This document shows, in pieces, positions 24,835 through 34,816 of a DNA stretch of 64,000 nt; within the stretch, counting starts at the first letter, position 1, and each line of letters starts with the position of its first letter. The translations under genes and the position numbers were made by a program. The stretch spans positions 1,571,840-1,635,839 of the forward strand of contig NC_019780.1 in assembly GCF_000317615.1 (NCBI RefSeq), read 5' to 3'. Origin of the DNA: Dactylococcopsis salina PCC 8305 (GTDB lineage: Bacteria; Cyanobacteriota; Cyanobacteriia; Cyanobacteriales; Rubidibacteraceae). The notes beneath the pieces are model-generated. The model was not told the DNA's origin. It worked only from the letters and a program-made list of their open reading frames with translations, and did no database searches.

Positions 24835-27800
24835 ATGACCGAAACCACCTTACCCAGTCAATATGATCCCAAAGCAACTGAGGCGAAATGGCAAGCGTTT
24901 TGGGACAATCAACAGGTATTTCAGGCGCATCCCGAACAGGGAGGAAAACCGTTTTGTATTGTGATTCCTCCTCCCAATGTAACGGGAAGTTTGCACATGG
25001 GACACGCTTTTAACACTGCTTTGATTGATGTTTTGGTGCGGTATCATCGGATGCGTGGCGATAATACCCTTTGTCTCCCTGGAACGGATCACGCCAGTAT
25101 TGCAGTACAGGCGATTATTGACAAACAATTAAGGGAAGAGGGGTTAACTCGGTTTGATATTGGACGGGAGAAGTTTTTAGAACGGGCTTTAGCGTGGAAA
25201 CAACAGTCTGGTGGCAGTATTGTTAATCAGTTGAAACGGTTGGGGTTGTCGGCGGATTGGTCACGGGAACGCTTTACGATGGATGAAGGGTTATCCCAAG
25301 CGGTTCGATCGGCGTTTGTAAAGTTATATGAAGAGGGGCTGATTTATCGCGGGAAATATATGGTCAACTGGTGTCCTGCTTCTCGTTCCGCAATTTCTGA
25401 CCTTGAGGTAGAGAATAAAGAAGTCAATGGTCACTTGTGGCATTTTCGTTACCCGTTGAGTGATGGTAGTCGCGCGATCGAGGTTGCCACTACCCGACCG
25501 GAAACGATGTTAGGAGATACCGCCGTCGCTGTCAATCCCAACGATGAACGCTATCAGGACATGATTGGGAAAACAGTAACCTTACCGTTAATGAAACGAG
25601 AAATTCCCATTATCGCAGACGAATATGTTGACTCCTCTTTTGGCACGGGCTGCGTTAAAATCACCCCTGCCCATGATCCCAATGACTTCGCCATGGGAGA
25701 ACGCCACAACCTCCCGTTTATCACCGTAATGAACGAAGATGGGACAATCAATGAGAATGGAGGAGAATTTGTCGGACAAGATCGGTTTGAAGCGCGGCAA
25801 AATGTGGTGAAACGGTTGGAAGAAGAAGGCTGTTTAGTCAAAGTGGAAGATTATGTTTCTACTTTACCTTATAGCGATCGAGGCAAAGTTCCCATTGAAC
25901 CGCTGATTTCCACCCAGTGGTTTGTGAAAATTGACCCCTTAGCGAAAACTGCACTGAACCGTCTCGATCAGGAAAACTCTCCCTATTTTGTGCCGCAACG
26001 TTGGAGAAAAGTTTATCGTGACTGGTTAGTCAAATTAAAAGACTGGTGTATCTCCCGACAACTGTGGTGGGGTCATCAAATTCCAGCATGGTATGTTATC
26101 AGCGAAACCAATGGCGAAATTACCGACGAAACTCCCTATTTTGTCGCCCAGAATGAAGACGAAGCCAGAGAGAAAGCCGTTCAAGAATATGGCGAGAATA
26201 TCCAACTCCAACAAGATGGGGATGCGTTAGATACTTGGTTCTCCTCTGGGTTATGGCCCTTTTCAACGATGGGATGGCCGGAAAACACGGCTGACTTAGA
26301 GACTTATTTCCCCAATACCACCCTTGTTACTGGGTTTGATATTATCTTCTTTTGGGTGGCAAGAATGACCATGATGTCGGGACATTTCATGGGAGAGATG
26401 CCTTTCCGTGATGTGTATATTCATGGTTTAGTGCGAGATGAAAACGGCAAAAAGATGTCAAAATCCGCAGGGAATGGCATTGATCCTCTATTGCTGATTC
26501 AAAAATATGGCGCGGATGCCCTTCGTTATACTTTAGTTCGAGAAGTAACGGGTGCGGGACAAGATATTAGCTTACAATACGATCGAGAAAAAGACGAATC
26601 GAGTTCTGTGGAGGCTTCCCGTAATTTTGCCAATAAACTCTGGAATGCGTCGCGGTTTGTCTTTATGAATCTCGACGGGAAAACTCCGCAAGCATTGGGA
26701 ACACCTGATTTAGAAAAGTTAGAAGAAAGCGATCGTTGGATTCTATCTCGCTTCAATCAAACCATCAAAACCACTCGTGAACAAATCGAAAACTATGGTT
26801 TAGGAGAAGCGGCGCAAGGATTATATGATTTTGTTTGGGGTGATTTTTGCGATCGATATATTGAGTTAGTTAAATCCCGTTTGAATGATAAAAATCAGGA
26901 AGAATCCCGTTTAGTTGCCCAACAAACTCTTGCTTATATTTTAGAAGGGATTTTAAAGTTACTTCATCCTTTTATGCCTTATGTTACCGAAGAAATTTGG
27001 CATACTCTAACCGAACTTCCTGACCAAAGTTTAGCGTTACAACCTTATCCCGAAGTGGATGAGATATTCCCAAAAATCAAGACAACTGGGGAACAAGAAA
27101 CGCTCTGGAAACAACTTCAAAAACAGATTGATGCCTTTCCTCAACAACTGAATTTATCTGCTGTAACTTGGTTAGGAGTTGCTGTTTTTGGTTTCTTTCT
27201 GATTAACATTCTCTTTGCTTTTGTTCTTACTTTAGAACAGTTCCCCTTGCTACCGAGTTTCTTAAAACTGATTGGCGTGAGTTACACAGGTTGGTTTATT
27301 TATCGGTATCTCCTGACGCAAGAAAAACGGCAGAATTTACGCGAAATTATTAATAACACTAAAGCAGAATTAGTGGGAGATACTTCTATTTCTCAAGCAT
27401 CGATCGAGCAACAAAAAACATTAATTAATCCCGAATTAGAACAGGAATTCGAGTTAATTTTCGGTGCAATTTATACGATTCGGAATCTTCGCGCTGAAGC
27501 TGGAATTAAACCAGGGATGAAAGTAGATGTAATTTTGCAAAGTGAGAACTCGCAAGAACGGGAAATTTTAAGTAAGGGAAAAACCTACATTCAAGACTTA
27601 GGAAAAGTCGAGAATTTAACCGTAACTGCTGCAGTTGAGGAAGACAAACAGCAACAAGTCATCGCTGGTGTTGTGGGAACAGTACAAGTTTTAATTCCCC
27701 TTGCTGGTTTAGTTGATGTGGAAGTTTTACGGAATAAATTAGAGAAGAATCTGGATAAAATTGAAGGAGAAATCAAATCCTTACAAGGTCGTTTAAGTAA

Positions 27801-27912
27801 CGAAAAATTCATCAGTAAAGCACCAGAAGAAGTGGTACAAGGAGCAAAAGATGCGTTAGCAGAAGCAGAAAAACAACAGTCCATTTTGAAAGATAGACTG
27901 GAGAAACTTTAA
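24835..27912 (+). CDS. valS: Valyl-tRNA synthetase with inserted CAAD membrane domain
   Basis: This enzyme charges tRNA-Val; 1025 residues from ATG 24835, with GAGGAG 8 bp upstream. The class I signatures are [15 protein letters not shown] near residue 45 and [13 protein letters not shown] near residue 540. The editing domain lies between, and a C-terminal coiled coil ends the protein. The unusual part is residues about 750-862: after the anticodon-binding region a segment with two hydrophobic spans (about 773-799 and 809-827) is inserted before the [19 protein letters not shown] block. This matches the CAAD domain reported in cyanobacterial synthetases, which anchors them to thylakoid membranes. 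Most bacterial ValRS proteins are 880-950 residues. Confidence 0.96.
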   Translation: MTETTLPSQYDPKATEAKWQAFWDNQQVFQAHPEQGGKPFCIVIPPPNVTGSLHMGHAFNTALIDVLVRYHRMRGDNTLCLPGTDHASIAVQAIIDKQLREEGLTRFDIGREKFLERALAWKQQSGGSIVNQLKRLGLSADWSRERFTMDEGLSQAVRSAFVKLYEEGLIYRGKYMVNWCPASRSAISDLEVENKEVNGHLWHFRYPLSDGSRAIEVATTRPETMLGDTAVAVNPNDERYQDMIGKTVTLPLMKREIPIIADEYVDSSFGTGCVKITPAHDPNDFAMGERHNLPFITVMNEDGTINENGGEFVGQDRFEARQNVVKRLEEEGCLVKVEDYVSTLPYSDRGKVPIEPLISTQWFVKIDPLAKTALNRLDQENSPYFVPQRWRKVYRDWLVKLKDWCISRQLWWGHQIPAWYVISETNGEITDETPYFVAQNEDEAREKAVQEYGENIQLQQDGDALDTWFSSGLWPFSTMGWPENTADLETYFPNTTLVTGFDIIFFWVARMTMMSGHFMGEMPFRDVYIHGLVRDENGKKMSKSAGNGIDPLLLIQKYGADALRYTLVREVTGAGQDISLQYDREKDESSSVEASRNFANKLWNASRFVFMNLDGKTPQALGTPDLEKLEESDRWILSRFNQTIKTTREQIENYGLGEAAQGLYDFVWGDFCDRYIELVKSRLNDKNQEESRLVAQQTLAYILEGILKLLHPFMPYVTEEIWHTLTELPDQSLALQPYPEVDEIFPKIKTTGEQETLWKQLQKQIDAFPQQLNLSAVTWLGVAVFGFFLINILFAFVLTLEQFPLLPSFLKLIGVSYTGWFIYRYLLTQEKRQNLREIINNTKAELVGDTSISQASIEQQKTLINPELEQEFELIFGAIYTIRNLRAEAGIKPGMKVDVILQSENSQEREILSKGKTYIQDLGKVENLTVTAAVEEDKQQQVIAGVVGTVQVLIPLAGLVDVEVLRNKLEKNLDKIEGEIKSLQGRLSNEKFISKAPEEVVQGAKDALAEAEKQQSILKDRLEKL

Positions 27913-27923
27913 ACCCATTCTGT

Positions 27924-28120
27924 AGTTATCGTAGGGTTTGCCTTGCCCACCCTACAATCATTTGTGGTCTGTGATCACCGCTCAATTAGACTTCCCAGAA
28001 TCCCATGTAGGTTGGGTGAAATCAAATGTAACCCAACATCGAATCAGTTATCGTCGGGTTTGCCTTGCCCACCCGACCATCATTTGTGGTCTGTGATCAC
28101 CGCTCAATTAGACTTCCCAG
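27924..28120. repeat. 75-bp direct duplication (27924-27998 and 28046-28120)
   Basis: The two blocks match except for three bases. Each contains a GGGTTTGCCTTGCCCACCC hairpin, then ATTTGTGGTCTGTGATCACC and CTCAATTAGACTTCCCAG. The second block includes the last codons of the leftward gene at 28097-28522, so the first is a duplicated gene end. A GTAGGTTGGGTGAAATC...AACCCAACA unit lies between them. Confidence 0.85.
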
Positions 28121-28522
28121 CGATTCGCTAACGATTCCCATTTCTTCCATTGTTTCCTTTAAAGAAGACTGAAAACCCTTCACATCGGAACCATAACCGC
28201 AAAGCTGCGCGACGTTACTTAATCCTTGATTGACGTTGGGTTTGGCACAATTAATTAATTCTTCACCTGTGAGGGGATATTCTCCCGACAGTAATTTCGC
28301 TTTGGACTCTCCCCAAAAAGCGCTGAGTGTACAAAATTGCTGTTCTCCTTCCGTTTTGATTGACCAACGATAGAGAATCTCTGGAGATTGGGGATTCACT
28401 CCTACTTCTAGTAATTTTGCTCCCATGTAGTAATTCATTTTTTTTAACTCTTGTTGTCTTACTGACAAGGGCTGGTCTTTTTGAATGGTACGTTCTAGAT
28501 GTGCTTGCGTTGATTTACCCAT
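28097..28522 (-). CDS. Hypothetical cyanobacterial protein
   Basis: This 141-residue soluble protein has no function I can assign. It has a basic N-terminus, then LKKMNYYMGAKLLEVGVNPQ, WSIKTEGEQQFCTLSAFWGE and a C-terminal half rich in N and Q (PNVNQGLSNVAQLCGYGSDV). No signal peptide or membrane segment is present, and two cysteines occur (C78, C107 approximately). The last eight codons lie inside a duplicated 75-bp block. It is transcribed leftward, toward valS, and the tRNA-Ser gene follows behind its start on the same strand. Confidence 0.7.
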   Translation of the reverse strand: MGKSTQAHLERTIQKDQPLSVRQQELKKMNYYMGAKLLEVGVNPQSPEILYRWSIKTEGEQQFCTLSAFWGESKAKLLSGEYPLTGEELINCAKPNVNQGLSNVAQLCGYGSDVKGFQSSLKETMEEMGIVSESLGSLIER

Positions 28523-28586
28523 TTATCAATGATTCTAGATTGCGAGAAAACTCTCCAACTAATCTCCAGTTGGGAGTGAATCGAAA

Positions 28587-28675
28587 CGGAGAGGGAGGGA
28601 TTCGAACCCTCGAGGAGGCGTAAACCCCCTAACGCCTTAGCAGGGCGCCGCTTTCAACCACTCAGCCACCTCTCC
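28587..28675 (-). tRNA. tRNA-Ser (anticodon GCU)
   Basis: Read leftward, GGAGAGG pairs with CCTCTCC, followed by discriminator G. The anticodon stem-loop is GCGCC-CTGCTAA-GGCGT with anticodon GCT. A long variable arm and the GTTCGAATCC T-loop identify a class II serine tRNA. CCA is not encoded. Confidence 0.96.
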
Positions 28676-28733
28676 AAGATTGCGTTATGAGACGATTACT
28701 TATTGTAGCGGATTAATTGTTGAGTGTCAAAGC

Positions 28734-29507
28734 CTAATGGGAATTAATTTTTCCCGCCGTCCGCAGAATTTGTGCGGCGAGAATGGCAGCCCCAAACCCA
28801 TTATCAATGTTAACTACACCAATTCCAGCAGCACAAGAGTTCAGCATTGCTAAAAGTGGGGCAACTCCTTCAAAACTAGCCCCGTAGCCAATGCTCGTGG
28901 GAACGGCAATCACTGGACAATCCACCATTCCAGCCACCACGCTCGGAAGTGCGCCTTCCATACCAGCGACGACAACTAAGACGTTGACTTGGTTTAAAAG
29001 TTCCCGATGACTCAATAAACGGTGAATCCCTGCGACACCGACATCCCAGAGCCGATCGACCCGAAAACCGCACAGTTGAGCAGTGAGGGCGGCTTCTTCA
29101 GCGACGGGAATATCGGCAGTTCCTGCGGTGACAACGCCAATTTTTCCCAGTTGGGGAGGGGGAGGCGTGGTTTCTAAAACACAGATGCGAGGGATCGGAT
29201 GATATTTTAATTCTCGAATTTGAGTTTTAATTTGTTGATAAACTGGGCGATCGATGCGAGTTGCCATAATAATATTTGCTCGATCGTCGCGCATTTTCAG
29301 CATGATTTTTGCAATCTGATCGGGGGTTTTCCCTGGTCCCCAAATCACTTCGGGAAAACCGGTTCTTATAGCGCGATGATGATCAACTTTAGCAAACTCA
29401 TCAATGGATTCAAAGTCCAAATTTTTGAGTTTTTCGGCTGCGATTTCTGGAGAAATTTCACCAGTAGCAACGGCGTTTAGTAGTGCTTTTAATGTTTGTG
29501 ATTCCAT
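28734..29507 (-). CDS. larB: Nickel-pincer cofactor biosynthesis protein LarB
   Basis: The protein has 257 residues. LarB carboxylates and hydrolyses nicotinic acid adenine dinucleotide to the dithio-acid precursor backbone of the nickel-pincer nucleotide used by lactate racemase. The N-terminal segment has the family's DHHRAIRTGFPEVIWGPGKT block. The C-terminal half is a PurE/AIR-carboxylase-like domain with VVTAGTADIPVAEEA, VVVAGMEGALPSVVAG and PTSIGYGASFEG. larC and larE are not in the window. In cyanobacteria larB is frequent even where lactate racemase is not, so another client enzyme is possible. The start is ATG 29507. Confidence 0.92.
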   Translation of the reverse strand: MESQTLKALLNAVATGEISPEIAAEKLKNLDFESIDEFAKVDHHRAIRTGFPEVIWGPGKTPDQIAKIMLKMRDDRANIIMATRIDRPVYQQIKTQIRELKYHPIPRICVLETTPPPPQLGKIGVVTAGTADIPVAEEAALTAQLCGFRVDRLWDVGVAGIHRLLSHRELLNQVNVLVVVAGMEGALPSVVAGMVDCPVIAVPTSIGYGASFEGVAPLLAMLNSCAAGIGVVNIDNGFGAAILAAQILRTAGKINSH

Positions 29508-29554
29508 TTAGTTATTATCTAAAATACTCCAGTTATTGCTACTCTCCTTTTAAT

Positions 29555-29634
29555 TCCCCCAAGATTGGGGGTTAGGGGGCTGAACCAGATTGGGGGTTAG
29601 GGGGCTGAACCAGATTGGGGTTAGGGGGGCTGGA
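29555..29634. repeat. Three tandem copies of AGATTGGGGGTTAGGGGGCTGAACC
   Basis: About 25-bp units repeat three times (from about 29560, 29585 and 29610). The first is preceded by CCCCCA to complete the hairpin seen at 14445 and 15763. The third has a shifted G-run. There is no gene in the 29508-29741 gap. Confidence 0.85.
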
Positions 29635-29642
29635 TGATCTTA

Positions 29643-29741
29643 TACCATTTTGAAGAGTTGGTGCTACGGTATCGACTACTTAAGCCCCCAACCCCCCAAG
29701 TTTGGGGGGCTTAAATGTAACTTTACTTTTCCAAAATGGTA
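29643..29741. mobile_element. MITE-like element, family A, copy 2, TTA target duplication
   Basis: This 99-bp element has termini TACCATTTTG and CCAAAATGGTA, flanked directly by TTA at 29640-29642 and 29742-29744. It is inverted relative to the copy at 19055. The right-hand TTA is also the complement of the TAA stop of the gene at 29742-31499, so the element sits exactly at that gene's end. Confidence 0.82.
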
Positions 29742-31499
29742 TTAATTCTGAATTTTCAACTCTTCAATGTTCCAAAATGTTCCTCCTAACGCCGAGTATT
29801 CTATTCCTTGAATGCGATCGCGCGCTGCTGCTAAAGCGAGAGGATTAACTAAATAAATATAGGGTAAATGTTCTTGAACAATGTCTTGTGCTTCTGCGTA
29901 AAGTGCTTTCCGTTTACTTTCATCTAACTCTCTTGACGCTTGAATATAAAGAGATTCAATTTCCTTTTCCCACTCTCTCACTTTTCTCCCTTCTAGGGAT
30001 TGATTTCTAGGACGCGCCGTTTGATTAAAAGTGTGTAAATTGCCATCAGTGCGCCATAAATTAATCCCAAAATGAGGTTCATTACCACCTGTAAATCCTA
30101 ATAAATGACATTCCCAATCTAAAGAATTAGAAAGTTTATCTACCAAAACATTAAACTGAATCGGAGTAAAATCAACAGTAATTCCTAATTTTGCTAAATC
30201 TTGTTTAATTTGCGCTCCCATTGCTTCTCTTGTCTTATTTCCCGCGTTGGTAATTAACGTAAAGCGCACTCGATTTCCTTCTGAGTCTAATAATTGTTCT
30301 TCTTCATTATATTGAAAACCAGCACTTAATAATAACTCTTTCGCTTTTTCTAAATCATAACCATAGCTTGTTACCTCTTGATTGTAGTAAGGAGATTGCA
30401 CCGAAATCGGTGAGTTTTGTTTCTCTCCTAAACCTCGAAAAATGTTATTAATCATTTGTTCGCGATTAATTCCATAAGCCACCGCTTTTCTAAATTCAAG
30501 GGTATTAAACCAACGAGATTTTATGGGATCAACAAGCGGTTTTCCGTCTCGACTTCCTGTATTTAAGTTAAATCCGATAAAATTAGTTCCGTATTGAGGC
30601 CCCCCATTATAAATGGTAAAATTCCCCCGATCTTCTTCTCTTTTTAACAATGAGAAATATTCGGGAGTTACGCTAATTGAGTCTAAGCCACCAGAACGAA
30701 ATTGTAATAACGCTGTGTCTTGATTTTCGACAATTTGCCAAACTACTCGATCGATGTAGGGGAGTTGATTTCCTAGTTCATCTTTTTCCCAGTAATAAGG
30801 ATTTTTTTCAAAGATAACTCGCTCACTGGTGGAATAACTTGCTAACCGATAACGACCATTCACAATAATATTTTCAGGAGGAGTATCCACGCCCCATTTT
30901 GATAAGAAAACGGGTGTTCCTTCCGAGTCAGTTTGTTCCACTGATTCCTTTAAAGCGTGTTTTGGCAGAATTGAAATCCCTGTACTTTGTAAAAACGGCG
31001 CAAAGGGTTCGGGAACGGTAAATTTTACCCTTTTCCCATCCACTTTTTCCACCGTAGGAAACGCCCCACTTTCTCCAATTCTTAAGCTATCTCTCGTATT
31101 ATTGGGAATCTTAGGATTGAGAATTAAATCATTATAAGTAAATACCACATCATCCGCCGTTAACGGTTCACCGTCTGACCATTTTAAGTTGTCACGGAGG
31201 GTAAAGGTAATTTCTTTTTTATTGTCAGAAATTTCCCAAGATTTTGCTAAAGCGGGTTCAATTTCTCCAGTTAAAGGATTTTGATCTACTAATCCTTCAT
31301 AAGTGAAACCAAAGACATTGGGAGATTCTTGGGAGAGGATTGCGTTAAAGGTTTTCGGGTCACTTAAAATTGCCTGTACCACTTGCGGCACATCGGACGC
31401 AGTGCTTTCAATAATTGCAGGATTACAAGCGGTAAGAAAACTTATTAGAACGGAAAAAAGAAGAGAAACTAGGAAGTTATTACGACGTTGAGATAACAT
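29742..31499 (-). CDS. Extracellular solute-binding lipoprotein, peptide/nickel family 5
   Basis: This 585-residue periplasmic lipoprotein is of the SBP_bac_5 family, which binds oligopeptides, nickel or related ligands for ABC import. The signal peptide ends in the lipobox FLTAC near residue 25. The conserved family block LTADDVVFTYNDL and the preceding LRDNLKWSDGEP lie near residue 110, and FRKAVAYGINREQMI is near residue 335. The final part (EAQDIVQEHLPYIYL) matches the family C-terminus. No permease or ATPase gene is adjacent, so the ligand is open. The stop codon coincides with a TTA target duplication. Confidence 0.9.
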   Translation of the reverse strand: MLSQRRNNFLVSLLFSVLISFLTACNPAIIESTASDVPQVVQAILSDPKTFNAILSQESPNVFGFTYEGLVDQNPLTGEIEPALAKSWEISDNKKEITFTLRDNLKWSDGEPLTADDVVFTYNDLILNPKIPNNTRDSLRIGESGAFPTVEKVDGKRVKFTVPEPFAPFLQSTGISILPKHALKESVEQTDSEGTPVFLSKWGVDTPPENIIVNGRYRLASYSTSERVIFEKNPYYWEKDELGNQLPYIDRVVWQIVENQDTALLQFRSGGLDSISVTPEYFSLLKREEDRGNFTIYNGGPQYGTNFIGFNLNTGSRDGKPLVDPIKSRWFNTLEFRKAVAYGINREQMINNIFRGLGEKQNSPISVQSPYYNQEVTSYGYDLEKAKELLLSAGFQYNEEEQLLDSEGNRVRFTLITNAGNKTREAMGAQIKQDLAKLGITVDFTPIQFNVLVDKLSNSLDWECHLLGFTGGNEPHFGINLWRTDGNLHTFNQTARPRNQSLEGRKVREWEKEIESLYIQASRELDESKRKALYAEAQDIVQEHLPYIYLVNPLALAAARDRIQGIEYSALGGTFWNIEELKIQN

Positions 31500-31517
31500 T
31501 TTTTGTAGTTGTTTGAT

Positions 31518-32408
31518 TTAAGTAGTACGGGAAATTAAAGCTCGATCGATGATCTTGCCATCTTGATTAATCCCTCGAATTGCCATTTGATCCGCATAGA
31601 GATCATAAGCAACAAAACTCAATTGACTGGTGGCGTAATCTGTCCAATCTGATTGTCCCACAGGACGTAATTTTGCTCCAGCCCCACAAGTTAAATAAGT
31701 AGTTCCGTTAATGGGTTGAGTGCGTTCATAATGATGTTCATGTCCATTAATATAAAGTTGAACTTGATGGTGTTTAAATAAAGGAGTGAGTTGGGAAACT
31801 AAACGTTGATTCACCCCATAAACACCAGAGGAATAAATGTTATGATGTCCAAAGACAATTTTCCAGGGGGCGCTAGACTGGCTCAATTGTTCATCTAACC
31901 ATTCGAGTTGATGATCCCAGTCAGCATTGCGGTTGGTATCGAGGGCAAAAAATTGGACAATTGAGCGCGTAAAGGTGTAGTATCTTCCCTGCATATTAAA
32001 TAAGGGATATTTGACTTCTTCTGTCCCGTTTTTGATGCGAAGATCATGGTTTCCTAAACAGGCGTAAAATTTAACGTTTTCTTGCAATAAAGGCTGATAA
32101 GGACGTTCAAAAACGGCTTCGATTTTCTCGATTTCGCCGTTATTATAAATGTTATCTCCAGCTAAAAGCGCGATCGGAAAAGGAGATTGACGATAAAATT
32201 TTGTCATTGCTTTTGCTACTGCATATTGTCCGCTGTTTCCCGTTCCTGTGTCCGCAAGGGAAACAAAACGTAATCTGGGTTCATAGTTGGGCAGATCAAG
32301 ATCAGAGATTTCTTGAGCGTTAGCAAGATTAAAATTAGGCAGTTGAGTGGTAATAATACCGCCAATACCTGTAATACCAAGCAGGGTTAAAAGTTCGCGT
32401 CGGTTCAT
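31518..32408 (-). CDS. Exported calcineurin-like metallophosphoesterase
   Basis: This 296-residue phosphoesterase resembles purple acid phosphatases. The N-terminus MNRRELLTLLGITGIGG has a twin-arginine-like signal. Metal-binding motifs are in order: LADTGTGNSGQ, LAGDNIYNNGE, LGNHDLR, VFGHHNIYSSG and NGHEHHYERT. It is expected to be periplasmic and to hydrolyse phosphomonoesters or nucleotides. It lies 18 bp upstream of the solute-binding protein gene and reads the same way, so they are likely one operon; phosphate release followed by ligand uptake is a possible link. No Pho box is evident upstream. Confidence 0.9.
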   Translation of the reverse strand: MNRRELLTLLGITGIGGIITTQLPNFNLANAQEISDLDLPNYEPRLRFVSLADTGTGNSGQYAVAKAMTKFYRQSPFPIALLAGDNIYNNGEIEKIEAVFERPYQPLLQENVKFYACLGNHDLRIKNGTEEVKYPLFNMQGRYYTFTRSIVQFFALDTNRNADWDHQLEWLDEQLSQSSAPWKIVFGHHNIYSSGVYGVNQRLVSQLTPLFKHHQVQLYINGHEHHYERTQPINGTTYLTCGAGAKLRPVGQSDWTDYATSQLSFVAYDLYADQMAIRGINQDGKIIDRALISRTT

Positions 32409-32499
32409 AGTACAATGATTTTGATTTGAATTTAATATTAATTGCAGACAGTAGAGATGTTTTAGAGAACGTCTCTACAAAATAACAAAAATAACAATT

Positions 32500-33273
32500 A
32501 TGGATATTATTCCAGCGATCGATATTTTAGGGGGAAAATGTGTGCGTCTCTACCAAGGGGATTATAATCAGGTAGAGGTGTTTAACGATCGAGCGGTGGC
32601 AACGGCTAAACATTGGGTGGAACAAGGGGCGACCCGATTACATCTAGTAGATTTAGATGGGGCAAAAGCGGGAAAACCCATGAATCAACGCACGATCGCC
32701 GAAATTGTGGAAACGGTTGTTATTCCTGTACAAGTCGGGGGCGGCTTGCGCGATCGAAGCAGCATTGCGGAACTGATCTCTCTCGGGGTGAATAATGTGA
32801 TCGTCGGGACGATCGCGGTAGAAGAACCAGAATTAGTGAAAGCCCTCTGTCAAGAATTTCCGCAACAGATCACGATCGGGATTGATGCTCGTAACGGAAA
32901 AGTTGCAACCAGAGGCTGGTTAGAAACCTCGGAAGTAATGGCGAAAGACTTAGCGCAACAAATGGCAAATCAAGGCGCAGCAGCGATTATTTACACCGAC
33001 ATTCACCGTGATGGCACATTAACCGGCCCCAACCTAGACGCATTACGAGACTTAGCGGAAAACGTCTCCATTCCCATCATTGCATCGGGTGGCATTAGTT
33101 CTGTCACCGATTTACTCAGTTTACTCTCTCTTGAACCTTTAGGGGTGACTGGCGCAATTTTAGGTCGATCGCTTTACGCCAATAAAATAGACTTAAAAGA
33201 AGCCGTCGAAGCGGTGGGAAATGGACGTTTACAAGATGTTCCCTTTGGTGATGACTTCTCCACCTTTGCTTAA
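32500..33273 (+). CDS. hisA: HisA isomerase of histidine biosynthesis
   Basis: This is 1-(5-phosphoribosyl)-5-[(5-phosphoribosylamino)methylideneamino]imidazole-4-carboxamide isomerase, fourth step of histidine synthesis. The 257-residue TIM barrel starts [20 protein letters not shown], with catalytic Asp8, and has [13 protein letters not shown] with the second catalytic aspartate and [12 protein letters not shown] for phosphate binding. No other his gene is nearby, as usual in cyanobacteria. A GTAGAGA..TCTCTAC inverted repeat lies just upstream of the start (about 32451-32477). Confidence 0.96.
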   Translation: MDIIPAIDILGGKCVRLYQGDYNQVEVFNDRAVATAKHWVEQGATRLHLVDLDGAKAGKPMNQRTIAEIVETVVIPVQVGGGLRDRSSIAELISLGVNNVIVGTIAVEEPELVKALCQEFPQQITIGIDARNGKVATRGWLETSEVMAKDLAQQMANQGAAAIIYTDIHRDGTLTGPNLDALRDLAENVSIPIIASGGISSVTDLLSLLSLEPLGVTGAILGRSLYANKIDLKEAVEAVGNGRLQDVPFGDDFSTFA

Positions 33274-33383
33274 CTAATGTTCAACAAAAGGCGTAGCGTG
33301 GGTGAAATAAAATGTAACCCAACATTTACAGTGATCAGTTACCAAATAACCAATAACGAATAACGAGTAACTAATAACAAAAT
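33274..33383. repeat. TTGGGT-type unit and AATAACA heptamers
   Basis: The short gap between hisA and the DUF554 gene has a GTGGGTGAAATAAAATGTAACCC unit at about 33298-33320 and ATAACCAATAACGAATAACG-type 7-mers at about 33343-33378. No gene is seen. Confidence 0.65.
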
Positions 33384-34118
33384 ATGATAACTGATTTTTG
33401 GGTTAAAACCAGTGGGACATGGATTAATGTTTTAACTGTGCTTATCGGAACAATTATTGGGTTATTACTTAAGCAACGACTTCCGCCAAAAATTAAGGAA
33501 ATTATACCTCAAGGAATTGGATTATTAACGCTTTGGCTCGGTTTTTCTATGGCGGAAGAATTATCGAATGTAGAAGTTAGAAATATGCCAGGGGCAATTT
33601 TAGGGTTAATTTCAATGATTATCGGGGGTGGGTTAGGAGAATGGTGGAAAATTGAGGAAAGATTAAACGGAATTGGTGATTTTTTAAAAAAACGTTTCCG
33701 TCATTCTGGACAATTTACAGAAGGATTTGTTGCTACCAGTATTTTGTTTTGTGTGGGTCCTGTTGCGTTAGTAGGAAGCATTAATAATGGACTTTTAGGA
33801 GACAATACTTTACTGGTTTTGAAAGCAACTATGGACGGAATTTCTTCCATCCCTTTTGCGAGTCGTTATGGAATTGGCGTTGGTTTTTCTGTGTTAGTAA
33901 TTATCCTTTATCAAGGAGGGATTTCTTTACTTGCTGGACTTTTTGTTTCTAACCTAAATGATCCGACAAATCATCCTCTGATTTTATTAATTACAGGAAT
34001 TGGAGGGTTAATGATTTTAGGAATTGGCTTAAATTTATTAGAAGTGGCAAAAATCAGGGTAGCTGCTTTTCTTCCAGCTTTATTAATTCCCCCAATTTTA
34101 TTATTATTTATTGGTTAA
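33384..34118 (+). CDS. DUF554 membrane protein
   Basis: This 244-residue inner-membrane protein of the DUF554 (YdfK/YqgA) family has about seven hydrophobic spans. Family marks are the N-terminal GTWINVLTVLIGTIIG, the GGGLGEWWKIEERLN loop after the third span, and SILFCVGPVALVGSINNGL with DGISSIPFASRYGIG. Transport is suspected but no substrate is established. It is an unlinked gene whose end overlaps the convergent Uma2 gene by 11 bp. Confidence 0.87.
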   Translation: MITDFWVKTSGTWINVLTVLIGTIIGLLLKQRLPPKIKEIIPQGIGLLTLWLGFSMAEELSNVEVRNMPGAILGLISMIIGGGLGEWWKIEERLNGIGDFLKKRFRHSGQFTEGFVATSILFCVGPVALVGSINNGLLGDNTLLVLKATMDGISSIPFASRYGIGVGFSVLVIILYQGGISLLAGLFVSNLNDPTNHPLILLITGIGGLMILGIGLNLLEVAKIRVAAFLPALLIPPILLLFIG

Positions 34119-34683
34119 AAACACCATCATAAATGTCTGGTAAAGCAACTTCTACAGCTACTGATTTTAATCGTATAACTTCGCTAAACTCTTCTAAAAT
34201 ATGCAAATTCCATTCCTTCGCATTTTCTCGCTGATAAACCATTACCGAACATCTTTCTTGATCTACTAAAACATATTCTTGTAGCGTTTCTAAACTGCGA
34301 TAAAAACGGAATTTTTGTCCTTGATCATAATCTCTGGTTGAGTTAGATAAAACTTCAAAAATCACAACGGGATTCGTAATTGTAGTCTGACTCTCTTCAT
34401 AATAAATGGGTTCACCTGCTAAAATCATTACATCGGGATAGGTAAACACATTAACAATGGGTATCCATAACCGCACGTTTTCAGAGTAAAATCGTTTTCC
34501 TTGTTTTCGTAAAGTGGGTTTCAGTAAAACAGATAAATTTGTTATTAATTCATTATATTTTGTTGTTCCTCCAGCCATCTGTCTAATTTCTCCATTAATA
34601 AACTCATGGCGATTTTCTGCTTCTAATTCCAACGCTAGATATTCTTTCGGTGTATAAACTTTTGGTGCTAATTGTGTAACCAT
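34108..34683 (-). CDS. Uma2-family (DUF820) putative endonuclease
   Basis: This is the second Uma2/DUF820 protein of the window, 191 residues. Marks are YLALELEAENRHEFINGEI, the TYPDVMI aspartate, PVVIFEVLSNSTRDYDQGQKF with the E-x-S/K core, and YRSLETLQEYVLVDQE. It belongs to a different subgroup from the copy at 13157 (here the HEFINGEI form). Function is not established. Its stop is inside the end of the DUF554 gene. The upstream gap has a CCCCCAATCTTGGGGG hairpin at about 34753. Confidence 0.87.
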   Translation of the reverse strand: MVTQLAPKVYTPKEYLALELEAENRHEFINGEIRQMAGGTTKYNELITNLSVLLKPTLRKQGKRFYSENVRLWIPIVNVFTYPDVMILAGEPIYYEESQTTITNPVVIFEVLSNSTRDYDQGQKFRFYRSLETLQEYVLVDQERCSVMVYQRENAKEWNLHILEEFSEVIRLKSVAVEVALPDIYDGVFNQ

Positions 34684-34816
34684 AACAAATTAGTAATCAA
34701 TTATTTTTTATTTCATATTAACGATTATAACCTTCGTTTTATCTTCAGCCCCCTAACCCCCAATCTTGGGGGAATTTCAATAACTGGTAACTCTGGAAAA
34801 CTGGAATTTTTCATCA

